Assembly: GCF_027920805.1 (NCBI RefSeq)
Contig: NZ_JANWOI010000001.1
Coordinates: 682,001 to 746,000, forward strand
Direction: 5' to 3'
From: Govania unica
GTDB taxonomy: Bacteria > Pseudomonadota > Alphaproteobacteria > Sphingomonadales > Govanellaceae
Length of the DNA stretch: 64,000 nt
Shown here: positions 1-9,414 of the stretch, in pieces
How positions within the stretch are numbered: the stretch's first letter is position 1
Layout: each line of letters starts with the position of its first letter
Notes under the pieces: generated by a model
Seen by the model: the letters and a program-made list of their open reading frames with translations, nothing else
Told to the model about the DNA's origin: nothing
The model's database searches: none
Translations under genes and position numbers: made by a program

Positions 1-715
1 GCGCGGAGCCGACCGCTTCCGGAGCCTCCCGAAAGGTCATCAGACTGCGGGTGATGCGGCGGATCGGTCGTACCAGAATGAGATGAAGCGAGATGTAAAC
101 CAGAATGGCGGTAAACAGCGAAATGATGATCGACAGCACCACAATGCCCCGGGAATAATCGGCCATGGCCTGCTTCAGATCATCCGGATAGATCAGAATC
201 TGCACATATTCCCCGACTCCCTTCCGCGACGACCCGGTAACCTGAATGAGCCGCGAGTCATCCAGATAAAAGGTCTTGAAGGCATCAACCACCAGCGTCC
301 AGGGCGCGGCCGAGCGCAGGTCATAGGATGAGGAAATTTCAAGCGGCATGTCATAGCCGAGAATAAGCTTGCGCAGTTCGCCGCGTTTCAGCACCACGGC
401 ATCGACCCCGGCGCTGGTCAGGAGGGCGTTCGCAAGGTCATGGCTGACCATGCGGGACGACGTCGCCTCAAGGGCGAGGGCGGCGATCTGCGCCGCCGCC
501 AGCCGGTCCTCAAGCCAGTCGCGGCGGAACTGGGCGATGGATGGAACATAGATCAGGATTTCAGCCAACAGCACAAACAGCACCGTCAGCAGCAGCAGCC
601 GCGCGGACAAGCCATATCTAGGCCGTCCTAGCAGACGGCGACCTGTAGATGTCTTGAGCAGCCGCTGTCCCCTGATCATCACAAAAATAAGGCGGTCCGT
701 ATGATTCGGAACCAT
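1..715 (-). CDS. Sensor histidine kinase, N-terminal part (runs off left edge)
   Basis: The reading frame is open from the edge to an ATG at 715, with a second in-frame ATG at 679. The product starts with a basic stretch and a hydrophobic segment (LLLLTVLFVLLAEILIY). An extracytoplasmic region of roughly 140 residues follows, then a second membrane segment (VLSIIISLFTAILVYISLHL) and the start of a HAMP-like linker (VRPIRRITRSLMTFREAPE). This is the usual layout of a membrane two-component sensor kinase. The His-box and ATPase domain would lie beyond the edge, so kinase activity cannot be confirmed here. The choice between the two starts is open: neither has a clear ribosome binding site. It is divergent from rpmH. 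Confidence 0.7.
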   Translation of the reverse strand, partial: MVPNHTDRLIFVMIRGQRLLKTSTGRRLLGRPRYGLSARLLLLTVLFVLLAEILIYVPSIAQFRRDWLEDRLAAAQIAALALEATSSRMVSHDLANALLTSAGVDAVVLKRGELRKLILGYDMPLEISSSYDLRSAAPWTLVVDAFKTFYLDDSRLIQVTGSSRKGVGEYVQILIYPDDLKQAMADYSRGIVVLSIIISLFTAILVYISLHLILVRPIRRITRSLMTFREAPEAVGSA

Positions 716-844
716 AGCCCGAACGGGGCATTATACGCGGTGACTGCTGCGCTCTTCAAGTCGCGGCCTTTATCGACTCTGGGGCGGGTTCTGAGGCGGG
801 CCGGGGGCTCGCCGACCGATCGGGCAAAAGCGCTCTGAGGTCAG

Positions 845-873
845 TTGACTTCATCGGCCCAAGCCTCTATACA
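845..873 (+). promoter_or_regulatory. Predicted sigma-70 promoter of rpmH
   Basis: TTGACT (845-850) and TATACA (868-873) are separated by exactly 17 bp. The site lies about 70 bp upstream of the GTG start of rpmH and is in the right orientation to drive rpmH-rnpA-yidD-yidC. The assignment is by consensus match only. Confidence 0.65.
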
Positions 874-941
874 GCGGGCCTTAGTTCAAGGGTGGCAGCG
901 GCCAATGATGTGTCGCGCCCAATCACGACGGAGTGATTTAG

Positions 942-1076
942 GTGAAACGTACATTTCAACCCAGCAACACGGTGCGCAAGCGCCGTCATGGTTTCCGCGC
1001 TCGCATGGCGACCGTTGGCGGGCGTCGCATCATTGCGTCGCGCCGGTCCAAGGGCCGCAAGCGCCTCTCGGCCTGA
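942..1076 (+). CDS. rpmH: 50S ribosomal protein L34
   Basis: This is a 44-residue, extremely basic protein beginning MKRTFQPSN with the L34 signature ([14 protein letters not shown], then [18 protein letters not shown]). It is a component of the large ribosomal subunit. The start codon is GTG, with GGAG at 930-933 giving 8 bp spacing. It is followed by rnpA, the near-universal rpmH-rnpA order. Length is typical for the family. Confidence 0.97.
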   Translation: MKRTFQPSNTVRKRRHGFRARMATVGGRRIIASRRSKGRKRLSA

Positions 1077-1153
1077 TTTTTATCCGAGTTTCGTAAAGCC
1101 GCGCCGGCCCGGGCCTACCCGGTGCCGGCCGTCTTTGTTTTCCGGACCGATTG

Positions 1154-1573
1154 ATGACTCCAGCCAAACCCATATGCCGCCTGAAGAAGCGCCCGGAATT
1201 TCTGCGCGTGGCAGAGGTGCGGCGCAGATGGTCGACGCCGGGTTTGATGCTGCAGGTGGCGTTGATGACGCCGCGCAAGGAAAATGACCCCCGGCCGCCT
1301 TACCGCTATGGCATCACCGCCAGTCGCAAGGTCGGCGGGTCGGTGGTTCGCAACCGGGCCAAACGCCGCCTTCGGGTGCTGGCCGAAAGCCTGCTGCCGG
1401 ATCTCGCCCGGCCCGGATATGACTTTGTCCTGATTGCCCGGCCCGAAAGCGCCACCCGGCCCTATGACCTCTTGATCTCCGACTTGAAGACGGCCCTCAC
1501 TAAGCTTAAGGTTACGCGCGCCAGACCGCCGGAAGGCGGGGTGGACAGGCTTGACGAGGTCTCGGGAACATGA
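1154..1573 (+). CDS. rnpA: Ribonuclease P protein component
   Basis: This small basic protein (139 aa) is the subunit that helps the RNase P RNA bind and cleave the 5' leader of precursor tRNAs. It carries the RNase P signature region, here [13 protein letters not shown] around residues 60-73, preceded by [10 protein letters not shown]. It lies 77 bp after rpmH and overlaps yidD by 4 bp (ATGA), consistent with one operon. An in-frame TTG lies directly before the ATG at 1154; the ATG is preferred. The C-terminus is slightly extended and charged. Confidence 0.95.
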   Translation: MTPAKPICRLKKRPEFLRVAEVRRRWSTPGLMLQVALMTPRKENDPRPPYRYGITASRKVGGSVVRNRAKRRLRVLAESLLPDLARPGYDFVLIARPESATRPYDLLISDLKTALTKLKVTRARPPEGGVDRLDEVSGT

Positions 1574-1890
1574 CGCTGCTCAAGACGCTGAAACAGGTGG
1601 GGATACAGGCGGTCTTACTGCCGATCCGAATTTACCGGCTGGTTGTTTCGCCGTTGTTGCCGCCGCGTTGTCGTTATATGCCGAGCTGTTCTGCCTATGC
1701 GCTTGAGGCGATTGAAAGCCATGGTCCTTTGCGGGGCCTGTGGCTCGCTCTACGCCGTCTGGCGCGCTGTCACCCCTGGGGTGGATCCGGTTTTGACCCT
1801 GTGCCGCCTGTGGGCGTCCAGGGACAGGACGTGAGTCCGGCCCCCCATAAACCTCATGGTACCGGTCACCGGCACCCCCACTGCGGTTGA
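1570..1890 (+). CDS. yidD: Membrane protein insertion efficiency factor YidD
   Basis: YidD is a small inner-membrane-associated protein thought to assist YidC in membrane protein insertion. The 106-residue product shows the family pattern: an amphipathic N-terminus ([20 protein letters not shown]), the Cys-containing core [16 protein letters not shown], then [24 protein letters not shown]. The last 25 or so residues after the conserved GFDPVP are not conserved in character. It overlaps rnpA by 4 bp and ends 7 bp before the chosen yidC start, so translational coupling is likely. Confidence 0.93.
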   Translation: MTLLKTLKQVGIQAVLLPIRIYRLVVSPLLPPRCRYMPSCSAYALEAIESHGPLRGLWLALRRLARCHPWGGSGFDPVPPVGVQGQDVSPAPHKPHGTGHRHPHCG

Positions 1891-1897
1891 GTTTCGG

Positions 1898-3622
1898 ATG
1901 CAAGATAACAAAAACCTGATCATCGCCTTTGTGCTGTCGCTCGTGATTCTGGTCGCGTTCGATCATTTTTACATGGGCCCGTCCCGCGACGCCCAGCTCG
2001 CGGCGCAAAAGGCCGCGGCCGAGCATGCGGCGGTCACCAAGCCAGCCGCAGCCCCAGGCGCAAGCGGACCAGTTCCCGAAGCAGCCGAGGCCGGCGGGGT
2101 CCTGACCCGGGCGGAGGCGCTGGCCAGGTCGCCGCGAATCGCGGTGCACACACCGAAACTCAGCGGCTCGATTGCGCTTCAGGGCGCCCGTCTCGATGAC
2201 CTCACCCTGACCAACTACAAAGTCACGCTCGACAAGGATTCGCCGGATGTGACCCTGTTGTCCCCGGCCGGCAGCGACGGCGCCTATTTCGCCGATTTCG
2301 GCTGGGCCACCGCGGGCAGCGCCGTGGCTGTGCCGGACGCGACCACGCTCTGGACCGCCGACAGCACCGAACTCACACCGGCCAAGCCGGTGACGCTCAG
2401 CTGGACCAGCCCCGAAGGGCTGCTGTTCACGCGCAAGATCTCCGTCGATGACGACTATATGTTCACGGTCGTCCAGCGTGTTCAGAACACCGGTGACAAG
2501 ACTGTGTCGCTGACGCCTTACGGTCTGATTTCGCGCCATGGCACGCCGGTCACCGCCGACATGATGGTGCTGCACGAAGGGGCCATCGGCGTCTTCGGCG
2601 AAACGCTGGTCGAGGAAAAATACAAAAGCTGGCGCAAGGACGGCCGCATCGCCCACAGCGGGCAGGGCGGCTGGCTTGGCATGACCGACAAATACTGGAT
2701 GACGGCGCTGGTGCCTGATCAGTCCAAGACCTTTGACGGCCGCTTCAGCTACACCAAGAAAGACGATCAGGACCGCTGGCAGAGCGATTACAAGATGCCG
2801 GCCGAAACGCTCGCCCCCGGCGGCAGCATCGAAGCCACAAGCCATCTGTTCTCAGGTGCGAAGGTCGTCAGCATTCTTGAAAACTACCAGGACAAGCTCA
2901 GCATTTCGCGCTTCAAGGATGGCGTCGACTGGGGCTGGTATCCGTGGCTGACCAAGCCGATCTTCATGCTGCTGCATTTCTTCCATAATATTTTCGGCAA
3001 TTTCGGGGTGTCGATTCTGGCGCTCACGGTGCTGATCAAGCTGGCCTTCTTCCCGCTGGCCAACAAATCCTACGAAGCCATGGGCCGCATGAAACAGATG
3101 CAGCCCAAGATGAAGGCGCTGCAGGAACGCTACAAGGAAGACAAGCCGCGCCTTCAGCAGGAAATGATGGAGCTTTATAAAAAAGAGAAGCTCAATCCGA
3201 TGGCGGGCTGTCTGCCGATCCTGGTGCAGATCCCGGTGTTCTTCGCGCTCTATAAGGTCATCTATGTCACCATCGAAATGCGCCATGCGCCGTTCTTTGG
3301 CTGGGTGCATGACCTGTCCGCGCCGGATCCCATGGTGCTCACCACCTTGTTCGGGCTCATCCCCTGGAATCCGCCGCATATGCTGGCGATCGGCATCTGG
3401 CCGCTGATCATGGGTCTGACCATGTTCCTGCAGCAGAAACTCAATCCGGCGCCGACCGATCCGGTTCAGGCCCAGATCATGAAGTTCCTGCCGTTGATCT
3501 TCATCTTCATTCTTGCACCGTTCCCGGTTGGTCTCGTGATCTACTGGACCTGGAACAACACGCTGTCGATTCTCCAGCAATGGGTGATCCAGAAGCGCGT
3601 CGCCGCGCGGGCAGCAGCGTAA
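1898..3622 (+). CDS. yidC: Membrane protein insertase YidC
   Basis: YidC inserts and folds inner-membrane proteins, alone or with SecYEG. The 574-aa product has the Gram-negative layout. An N-terminal anchor (NLIIAFVLSLVILVAF, residues about 5-20) is followed by an Ala/Pro-rich linker and a large periplasmic domain up to about residue 340. The conserved insertase core (from WLTKPIFMLLHFFHNIFGNFGVSI) runs to a basic C-terminus. The ATG at 1898 (MQDNKN) is preferred over an upstream in-frame GTG-type extension at 1856, because it gives the standard N-terminus. The stop overlaps the yihA start by 1 bp (TAATG). Confidence 0.97.
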   Translation: MQDNKNLIIAFVLSLVILVAFDHFYMGPSRDAQLAAQKAAAEHAAVTKPAAAPGASGPVPEAAEAGGVLTRAEALARSPRIAVHTPKLSGSIALQGARLDDLTLTNYKVTLDKDSPDVTLLSPAGSDGAYFADFGWATAGSAVAVPDATTLWTADSTELTPAKPVTLSWTSPEGLLFTRKISVDDDYMFTVVQRVQNTGDKTVSLTPYGLISRHGTPVTADMMVLHEGAIGVFGETLVEEKYKSWRKDGRIAHSGQGGWLGMTDKYWMTALVPDQSKTFDGRFSYTKKDDQDRWQSDYKMPAETLAPGGSIEATSHLFSGAKVVSILENYQDKLSISRFKDGVDWGWYPWLTKPIFMLLHFFHNIFGNFGVSILALTVLIKLAFFPLANKSYEAMGRMKQMQPKMKALQERYKEDKPRLQQEMMELYKKEKLNPMAGCLPILVQIPVFFALYKVIYVTIEMRHAPFFGWVHDLSAPDPMVLTTLFGLIPWNPPHMLAIGIWPLIMGLTMFLQQKLNPAPTDPVQAQIMKFLPLIFIFILAPFPVGLVIYWTWNNTLSILQQWVIQKRVAARAAA

Positions 3623-4299
3623 TGGGTGGGGATGAGAATGGCGCTCAGGACGCAGCCGCGCTCGCCCGCTCGATCGAGCATGGGCGCTGGCTGTTCGCCC
3701 AGTCCTGCACCTTCATGCTTGGCGTGGCGGGCCTCGGTCAGCTTCCGGATACGTCGCTGCCCGAGATCGCCTTCGCTGGGCGCTCGAACGTCGGGAAATC
3801 GAGCCTGATCAACGCGCTCACCGCGCGCAACACGCTCGCTCGGACCTCCAACACGCCGGGCCGCACGCGGGAGCTGAATTTCTTCCGTCTCGGTGGCAAG
3901 GATACCGCACTTCGTCTCGTCGATCTGCCGGGCTATGGCTATGCCCGCATTTCGCGTGACACGGTGGAGCGCTGGACCCAACTTCTGCGGGCCTATCTCG
4001 CCGGACGGCCGAACCTCAAGCGGGTTTGCGTGCTGATCGATTCGCGGCACGGGGTCAAGGAAACCGACCACGAGATCATGACCATGCTCGATGAAACGGC
4101 GGTGTCCTATCAGGTCGTCCTGACCAAGTTCGACAAGCTGTCGGCGTCCGAGCAGGCGGCTATTCACGATACTGTCGTCGGCCAGATCCGCCGTCACGTG
4201 GCGGCCCATCCAGAGGTCATTGTGACCAGTTCCGAAGATGGCACCGGCATTGCCGAACTCCGCGCCAAAATTGCCGCCTTTGCGCCCCGCAGCGTTTGA
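3622..4299 (+). CDS. yihA: Ribosome biogenesis GTP-binding protein YihA/YsxC (EngB)
   Basis: This TRAFAC-class GTPase is needed for assembly of the large ribosomal subunit. The product is 225 aa, with the G1 loop GRSNVGKSSL (about 53-62), the switch threonine region TSNTPGRTRELNFF, G3 DLPGYGYA (about 101), G4 TKFD (about 168) and a terminal G5-like SS. The start overlaps the yidC stop by one base, so the genes are probably translated in tandem. The extra N-terminal 35 residues before the GTPase fold are common in alphaproteobacteria. Confidence 0.95.
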   Translation: MGGDENGAQDAAALARSIEHGRWLFAQSCTFMLGVAGLGQLPDTSLPEIAFAGRSNVGKSSLINALTARNTLARTSNTPGRTRELNFFRLGGKDTALRLVDLPGYGYARISRDTVERWTQLLRAYLAGRPNLKRVCVLIDSRHGVKETDHEIMTMLDETAVSYQVVLTKFDKLSASEQAAIHDTVVGQIRRHVAAHPEVIVTSSEDGTGIAELRAKIAAFAPRSV

Positions 4300-4353
4300 G
4301 TTATAAGGCGGCGAAATTCAGCTCCATACCCTGAGTAGAGAGGGCCCTTGCGT

Positions 4354-5265
4354 ATGTCGGACAAGCAGGAATATCAGAAGCAGTGGCTCAAACAGGCCGG
4401 TGTGCTGATCGAGGCATTGCCCTATATGCGCCGCTATGCCGGCAAGACCTTCGTGATCAAATACGGCGGTCATGCCATGGGCGATTCCGAACGCGCGCGG
4501 GAATTTGCCCGGGACATCGTGCTGTTGAAGCAGGTCGGCCTCAATCCCGTGGTGGTTCATGGTGGCGGCCCGCAGATCGCCAAGATGCTCGACCGGTTGA
4601 AAATCCAAAGCTCGTTCGTTGACGGCCTTCGGGTCACCGATGAAGCGACGGTGGAAATTGTTGAAATGGTGCTTTCGGGCCGCATCAACAAGGAAATCGT
4701 CGCTTCCATCAATGAAGCGGGCGGCTCGGCCATCGGCCTTTCGGGCAAGGACGGCAATCTCGTTCAGGCGAAGAAAGTGACCCGCACCCGGCGCGATCCC
4801 GATTCGAACATCGAACAGGTGCTCGATATCGGCTTTGTCGGCGATCCCGATGTGGTCAACGCGGCCTTCCTGCAAAACCTCATCCGCTCGGACATCATCC
4901 CGGTCATCGCCCCGATCGGTTTCGGCGCGGACGGAGCCACCTATAACATCAACGCCGACACCATGGCCTGCGCCATCGCCAAGGCCGTGAAGGCCGAACG
5001 GCTGCTGCTTTTGACCGATGTCTCGGGCGTGCTCGGCGGCGACGGTGAACTGATCGAAAACATGACCGCCCCCGAAGCCCACCGCCTCATCAAGGATGGC
5101 GTCATCCATGGCGGCATGGTGCCGAAAATTGAAAGCCTGCTCGACGCGGTCGAAGGCGGCGTCTCCGGCGCAGTCATCATGGACGGTCGCGTGCCCCACG
5201 CCGTCCTCCTGGAAGTCTTCACCGAACACGGCGTCGGCACCATCCTCCGCCGCGAAGACATTTAA
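4354..5265 (+). CDS. argB: Acetylglutamate kinase
   Basis: ArgB phosphorylates N-acetylglutamate, the second step of arginine synthesis, in the cytoplasm. The 303-aa protein has the amino-acid-kinase fold with the nucleotide-binding KYGGHAMG near residue 37, the substrate loop VVHGGGPQI near 66, and [14 protein letters not shown] toward the C-terminus. The ATG at 4354 is preferred, with GAGAGGG about 9 bp upstream; a TTG sits two codons earlier. It lies 54 bp after yihA in the same direction. Confidence 0.96.
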   Translation: MSDKQEYQKQWLKQAGVLIEALPYMRRYAGKTFVIKYGGHAMGDSERAREFARDIVLLKQVGLNPVVVHGGGPQIAKMLDRLKIQSSFVDGLRVTDEATVEIVEMVLSGRINKEIVASINEAGGSAIGLSGKDGNLVQAKKVTRTRRDPDSNIEQVLDIGFVGDPDVVNAAFLQNLIRSDIIPVIAPIGFGADGATYNINADTMACAIAKAVKAERLLLLTDVSGVLGGDGELIENMTAPEAHRLIKDGVIHGGMVPKIESLLDAVEGGVSGAVIMDGRVPHAVLLEVFTEHGVGTILRREDI

Positions 5266-5285
5266 TTACCGTCCCCCCGTTCCCT

Positions 5286-5367
5286 GTCATTGCCGGGCGT
5301 GGACACCGGCAATCCATGTCTCAGCCTGCTCGTCCTATGGATGCCCGGGTCAAGCCCGGGTGATGGT
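5286..5367. repeat. Opposed pair of family-A palindromic repeats
   Basis: Two units, 5286-5318 (forward) and 5337-5367 (reverse), carry the GTCATTGCCGGG...ATCCAT pattern. The first is diverged in its loop. The second has a CCCGGG-type stem in place of CCGGG. They lie just after argB. Confidence 0.75.
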
Positions 5368-5396
5368 TATGATTGCGCCGGGATGTCCCAAAGCTT

Positions 5397-5477
5397 TGGA
5401 TCGTCACGCCGCTTACGCGGCTCGCGATGACATTGACGACCTATCCGTCATTGCGAGGCGCAGCCGAAGCAATCCAG
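5397..5477. repeat. Palindromic repeat of a second type (family C)
   Basis: Two small hairpins occur in tandem: one with arms around CGTCACGCC...GGCTCGCGATGAC, the other reading GTCATTGCGAGGCGCAGCCGAAGCAATCCAG (given here only as its outline, arms ATTGC and GCAAT). The outline matches dispersed intergenic repeats known from many alphaproteobacterial genomes. This is the only copy in the window. Confidence 0.6.
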
Positions 5478-5497
5478 CCCTTCACTCCCCACAAGCC

Positions 5498-6763
5498 TTA
5501 CCGCTGAAATGGCTCCATCAACGCCGCCATCTGGGCGGGGGACAAGGGGTAGTCTACCCCGTCCCGCGCGTTCACGAGTTGGCGGTGTGGCACATGGGCC
5601 ACCTCGGCCTGCAGGCGGAAGGCCGTGCGCATGGACAGCTGCGCCCGCCAGGCCAGCGCGACGATGCGGCGGGCATTGCGGCTTTCGAAAATTTTATCGA
5701 CGTCAGGGGCCGCGAGATCCGCAAGCAGCGCGAGCGCCTGACAGAGCGCATCCCGGCGTTGGCCATCGATGGCATCGATGATGAATTTTTCGTCGATCGC
5801 CCCGCGGACAAAAAGATCGGTGACGGTAGCCTGCACCTGAAGCTTGTCTTCGGCCCCGAGCGGTTCGCTCTGGATGCGCTCCCGCACCCTGTTCAATAAA
5901 ACCGCGCCATCCTCGGGCGCGATATCCTGCGCGCGCACCATGACTTCGATCAGCGAGGAGGCGACAAACCCGGCAATGCGCCGCATCAGCCGTAGCGAAA
6001 GATTGGGACGCAGCACCAAAGGCGCATGCCAGTCTTCGATGGCGGCGGCGTTGTCGATGATGAAATTCAGCGTGTCCTCGCGGATATCCGCCTGCGGGTT
6101 GGCGAGGAGGGCGGCAACGGCGGGCACGTCGAGGGCAGCGGCGATGCCCTCGACCACGCTCTCGCTCACAAGGCCGCGGCGGGCGATAGCGCTGAGGGCG
6201 CCCTTCACACTGGAAAAGGCGATGATTTCCTTCAGATCCTCGTCGGACAGCAGCGGCGAATATTCAAGCACCGGCGCGGCCACGGCCAGTTCGGGGTCGC
6301 GCGCGAGACAACGGATCAGGGCCTTTGGCGCGGTGGTGGAGGCCTTCAGTTCCTCGGCCAGGATCTGGCGGATTTTCGGTGCTTGATCAAGGGCCAGTTG
6401 CTCAAGAAGCTCGATCGTGCGGTCGCGGAGCAGGGTGCGTTCCGCATCGTCGCTATCGGGCAGCAGGCGGGCGATTTTACGCGCGAGTTCGGCGCGGACC
6501 TCATCGACATGATCCGTGACCAGCAACTGGTTGGCCTTATGCGGCGTTGCCGGATTGCCGGCCACCGCCTGCCGCACGTCGGGGGCTGAATGGGTAGCGA
6601 GATAGTAGAGGATTTCGGGCTGGATATCGGTGCGCGCGGCAAGTGCCTGAAGGTTGCTTTGCTCGCGGCCTTCAAGGACCTGGCGTGCGCCTTCATAGCT
6701 CAGATCCTCCGGCAAGGATCGCGGCGTCCATAATTCCAGCAAGTTTCGCAACGGCTTCAGCAT
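5498..6763 (-). CDS. DUF2336 domain-containing protein
   Basis: The 421-residue protein is built from helical HEAT-like units: repeated patterns such as ILYYLATHSAPDVRQAVAGNPATP and EVRAELARKIARLL near the N-terminus, and VPAVAALLANPQADIREDTLNFIID in the middle. This matches DUF2336, a family largely confined to alphaproteobacteria and without an established function. The ATG at 6763 has GGGAG at a good distance; the ATG at 6769 has that motif directly against it. It follows the degenerate-GGDEF gene by 18 bp, so the two are probably cotranscribed and a signalling role is an inference from that. Confidence 0.8.
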   Translation of the reverse strand: MLKPLRNLLELWTPRSLPEDLSYEGARQVLEGREQSNLQALAARTDIQPEILYYLATHSAPDVRQAVAGNPATPHKANQLLVTDHVDEVRAELARKIARLLPDSDDAERTLLRDRTIELLEQLALDQAPKIRQILAEELKASTTAPKALIRCLARDPELAVAAPVLEYSPLLSDEDLKEIIAFSSVKGALSAIARRGLVSESVVEGIAAALDVPAVAALLANPQADIREDTLNFIIDNAAAIEDWHAPLVLRPNLSLRLMRRIAGFVASSLIEVMVRAQDIAPEDGAVLLNRVRERIQSEPLGAEDKLQVQATVTDLFVRGAIDEKFIIDAIDGQRRDALCQALALLADLAAPDVDKIFESRNARRIVALAWRAQLSMRTAFRLQAEVAHVPHRQLVNARDGVDYPLSPAQMAALMEPFQR

Positions 6764-6781
6764 GTTCATCTCCCGCCGGTT

Positions 6782-8527
6782 CTAGTAATCAGCGGGGATG
6801 ACGGCGCCAAGGGCAAAATTCCCCGGCCCCTTGCGTGTGGCATGACGGAGCGCCGCTTCGGCCGCCTCCATCAGACCGTTAAGGCTCGTGCCCGGTCGCG
6901 GTTCGGCGCCGACGATGCCGACGGAAACGCTGACCGGGCTGAGGCCGGTGACCCGTCCGGCGGTGATGTCCTCGCAACTGCGGATGATATGGCGGGCCTT
7001 GTGCACGGCGCCCTCGGTGGCGGTGTCCTCAAGCCAGAGCGCGAAGCGGCAGCCGCCAAGCCGGGCGATGGCGTCACCGGCGCGGGAACGTTGCTGCAAC
7101 ATATCGCCGATCTGCCGCAGCACGCTGTCGCCCGTGAGCGGCGAATGGCGGTCCTGCAAGGTCTCGAAATGATCGATCTCGAGCAGCAGCAGGGAGGACA
7201 ACGCCCCGGTGCGGCGCTGATGGGTTATGCGCGTGGCGACGAAATCCAGAAAGCTGCGTTGATTGAGGAGTCCTGTCAGAGAGTCCAGGGTGGTCAGCCG
7301 TTCAATGACAGTCTGATTTTCGACCTGCGCGATGGTCAGGCTCAGGAGCTCGGCGGCTTCATCGAGGAGGGTCAGGTCATGGTCGTCAAACGTATGCTCG
7401 GGGGCACGGAGAACAATCAAGGCCCCATTGATCTGGCCATGGAGGCGGGTCATGGCAATGACCACCGGCTGCCCGTCCAGATCTTCGATGATGGGAGACT
7501 GACGGCGCAGGCGGTCGTTGCCAAGATCGCGGGTCAGGCTTTCGATCAGGCTTTCAATCTGGCTGTTCCCAATGTCGCCATCGGCCACAAGGTGGTTGTC
7601 CTCGCGGCGCAGGAGCCAGCAATTGGCGGCCATGGCGCTGGCGATGACGGCGGCGCTGGTGCTCAGGATGCGCTCGTTTTCCGCCAGATCGCGGGTGAGC
7701 GCGGTCAGGTCGGTGATCAGCTGATGGCGGGCCTGCAAGCGGATATAGGCGGTGTCCTGGTATTGGCTCATGGTCATGTCCCGACAAATGCCACGGGCCC
7801 CAAGCCAGTCACCTTTCTGGTTGAGGATGGGGGTGGCGGCCAGATGGACGGTCGCACGGCCGCCGTCATTGCGGCGGATGGTGATGGTTGTGCTCTCGAT
7901 CCGGCTCTGCGTTGAAAAGGGCGAGCGGGTGGCATCCGGCTCGGAAAGATAGCTGCGGGCCGGGCGTCCGGTCAGCTCATGGGCAGGATAGCCAAAGGCT
8001 CCGCGCGGCGAGACATAACGAAAGATGCCCTGGGCATCGGTCTCCCAGGCGAAATCGGCCGAACAGGTCAAAAGATCCTTGAACATCTGCCGCGATTCGA
8101 CCAGCGCATTGGTGAGATTATGTTCAAGGGTGACTTCCCGCCCGAACAGCAGCACCCCCAGCTGATCTGGCAGGGTCACCGGCAGAGCCTGAATATCGAA
8201 CTGGCGCGTGCCGGATTTGCTGTTGATGGTCAGTTTTTGCAAGGTCGGCGCGCCGCTGGTTTTGCAGCGCTCCACCAGCGCCGCAAGGCTCGATTGCCGA
8301 TCGGCGAGGGCATCGCTCAGAACGTCCGCATGAACATTGGCCTCAACCTGTCGGCCATCGCTCGCGATGAGCAGGGCCGGGCCCGGAAAACGGTCCAGGC
8401 TCGCATGGGCAAGTCCGGCCCAGACGTCCATTTTGGGCAGGTCTTCAGCGCCGGTAACCGCACTTCTCATGCCATTTTCCAGCCTCGTTCTGAGATCCGT
8501 TACCGTTGCATGCTGCTTTGCAGCCAT
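6782..8527 (-). CDS. PAS/GAF sensor protein with degenerate GGDEF domain
   Basis: The 581-aa protein has a PAS-like segment near the N-terminus and a clear second PAS around LLTCSADFAWETDAQGIF. A GAF-like region and a C-terminal GGDEF fold (LTTLDSLTGLLNQRSFLDFVATR, then LLLLEIDHFE) follow. The catalytic GG(D/E)EF signature reads GGCRF at residues 491-495 (bases 7043-7057), so diguanylate cyclase activity is probably lost. The metal-binding Asp of EIDHF is kept. No membrane segment is seen, so the protein is likely cytoplasmic. The ATG at 8527 is chosen over a TTG at 8605 because the extension overlaps a probable promoter region. The DUF2336 gene follows directly. Confidence 0.82.
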   Translation of the reverse strand: MAAKQHATVTDLRTRLENGMRSAVTGAEDLPKMDVWAGLAHASLDRFPGPALLIASDGRQVEANVHADVLSDALADRQSSLAALVERCKTSGAPTLQKLTINSKSGTRQFDIQALPVTLPDQLGVLLFGREVTLEHNLTNALVESRQMFKDLLTCSADFAWETDAQGIFRYVSPRGAFGYPAHELTGRPARSYLSEPDATRSPFSTQSRIESTTITIRRNDGGRATVHLAATPILNQKGDWLGARGICRDMTMSQYQDTAYIRLQARHQLITDLTALTRDLAENERILSTSAAVIASAMAANCWLLRREDNHLVADGDIGNSQIESLIESLTRDLGNDRLRRQSPIIEDLDGQPVVIAMTRLHGQINGALIVLRAPEHTFDDHDLTLLDEAAELLSLTIAQVENQTVIERLTTLDSLTGLLNQRSFLDFVATRITHQRRTGALSSLLLLEIDHFETLQDRHSPLTGDSVLRQIGDMLQQRSRAGDAIARLGGCRFALWLEDTATEGAVHKARHIIRSCEDITAGRVTGLSPVSVSVGIVGAEPRPGTSLNGLMEAAEAALRHATRKGPGNFALGAVIPADY

Positions 8528-8667
8528 CTGGACCACTTTCACTCTGCGGCGTCTTCTGTGGGTGGAGGCTACAGAGGACCAAGCAAAACCGTTATATAAC
8601 TTCAATTTTGCCAGTATCAGGCTATACAGAAGGCGTTAAGAGATCTTTAAATTGGCGAGGCTGTCGG

Positions 8668-9348
8668 ATGCTCTTTCAAGGCCGGGATACATGGGTCTTC
8701 GACCTTGATAACACGCTCTATCCGGGGCGCTGCAACCTGTTTGCCGCCATCGACCAGCGCATGACCGAATTCGTTATGCGGCTCGCGGGCTTGCCCCATG
8801 CCGAAGCGCGGCGGCTGCAAAAAAGCTATTACGTGGAATATGGCACCACCCTGCGCGGTCTGATGCTGGAACATGCCCTCGATCCGGCTGAATTTCTGGC
8901 CTATGTGCATGACATCGACGTCTCGCCGGTGGACCCCAACCCGCGCCTCGGCAAGGCCCTCGCCGGGCTCGCCGGGCGCAAGATCATCTTCACCAACGGC
9001 TCCGTGGCTCATGCCGAACGGGTGCTCGACCGGCTCGGGGTGCGCGATGCCTTTTCCGGGATCTATGATATCTGCGCCGCAAGCTATCTGCCGAAACCCC
9101 GGCCCGAACCCTATGCCGGGATGCTCGTGGCCCATGACATCGACCCGACCCGCGCGGTGATGGTCGAAGACATCATCCGCAATCTTGAACCGGCGGCGGC
9201 GCTTGGCATGGAAACGGTGTGGGTGACCGGCGGCGACGAATGGGCGCGGGCGGGGGTGCCGGATGACCGGCTGCCTGATTATGTCCATCATCAGGTCGAC
9301 GACCTGACCGCCTGGCTCGAATCTCTGCTTCAGGTTGCGCCCTCTTAA
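8668..9348 (+). CDS. HAD-family pyrimidine 5'-nucleotidase
   Basis: The 226-aa product has the haloacid-dehalogenase phosphatase motifs: motif I DLDNTLYP near residue 12, motif II TNGS, motif III lysine in LPKPRPEPY, and an acidic motif IV VMVEDIIRNLEPA. This resembles the Sdt1/YjjG-type pyrimidine nucleotidases found next to dapD in alphaproteobacteria. The cellular substrate cannot be read from the sequence. The ATG at 8668 gives the standard N-terminus (MLFQGRDTWVFDLDNT). It is followed 66 bp later by dapD. Confidence 0.85.
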   Translation: MLFQGRDTWVFDLDNTLYPGRCNLFAAIDQRMTEFVMRLAGLPHAEARRLQKSYYVEYGTTLRGLMLEHALDPAEFLAYVHDIDVSPVDPNPRLGKALAGLAGRKIIFTNGSVAHAERVLDRLGVRDAFSGIYDICAASYLPKPRPEPYAGMLVAHDIDPTRAVMVEDIIRNLEPAAALGMETVWVTGGDEWARAGVPDDRLPDYVHHQVDDLTAWLESLLQVAPS

Positions 9349-9414
9349 GGTTGACATGACCGGCCCGCTTTGCCATCAGTTGGGCCATTCAATGATTAGG
9401 TAAAGGAACAGCAT

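Noticed and set aside
715-941. Replication origin near rpmH, as in many bacteria where rpmH is beside oriC.
   Set aside because: No dnaA gene, AT-rich unwinding element or cluster of DnaA boxes is visible.
1580-2845. Long open frame on the minus strand opposite yidD/yidC (421 codons).
   Set aside because: It is antisense to the strongly supported yidC and yidD, has no start signal, and its composition is that of a reverse-frame shadow in GC-rich DNA.
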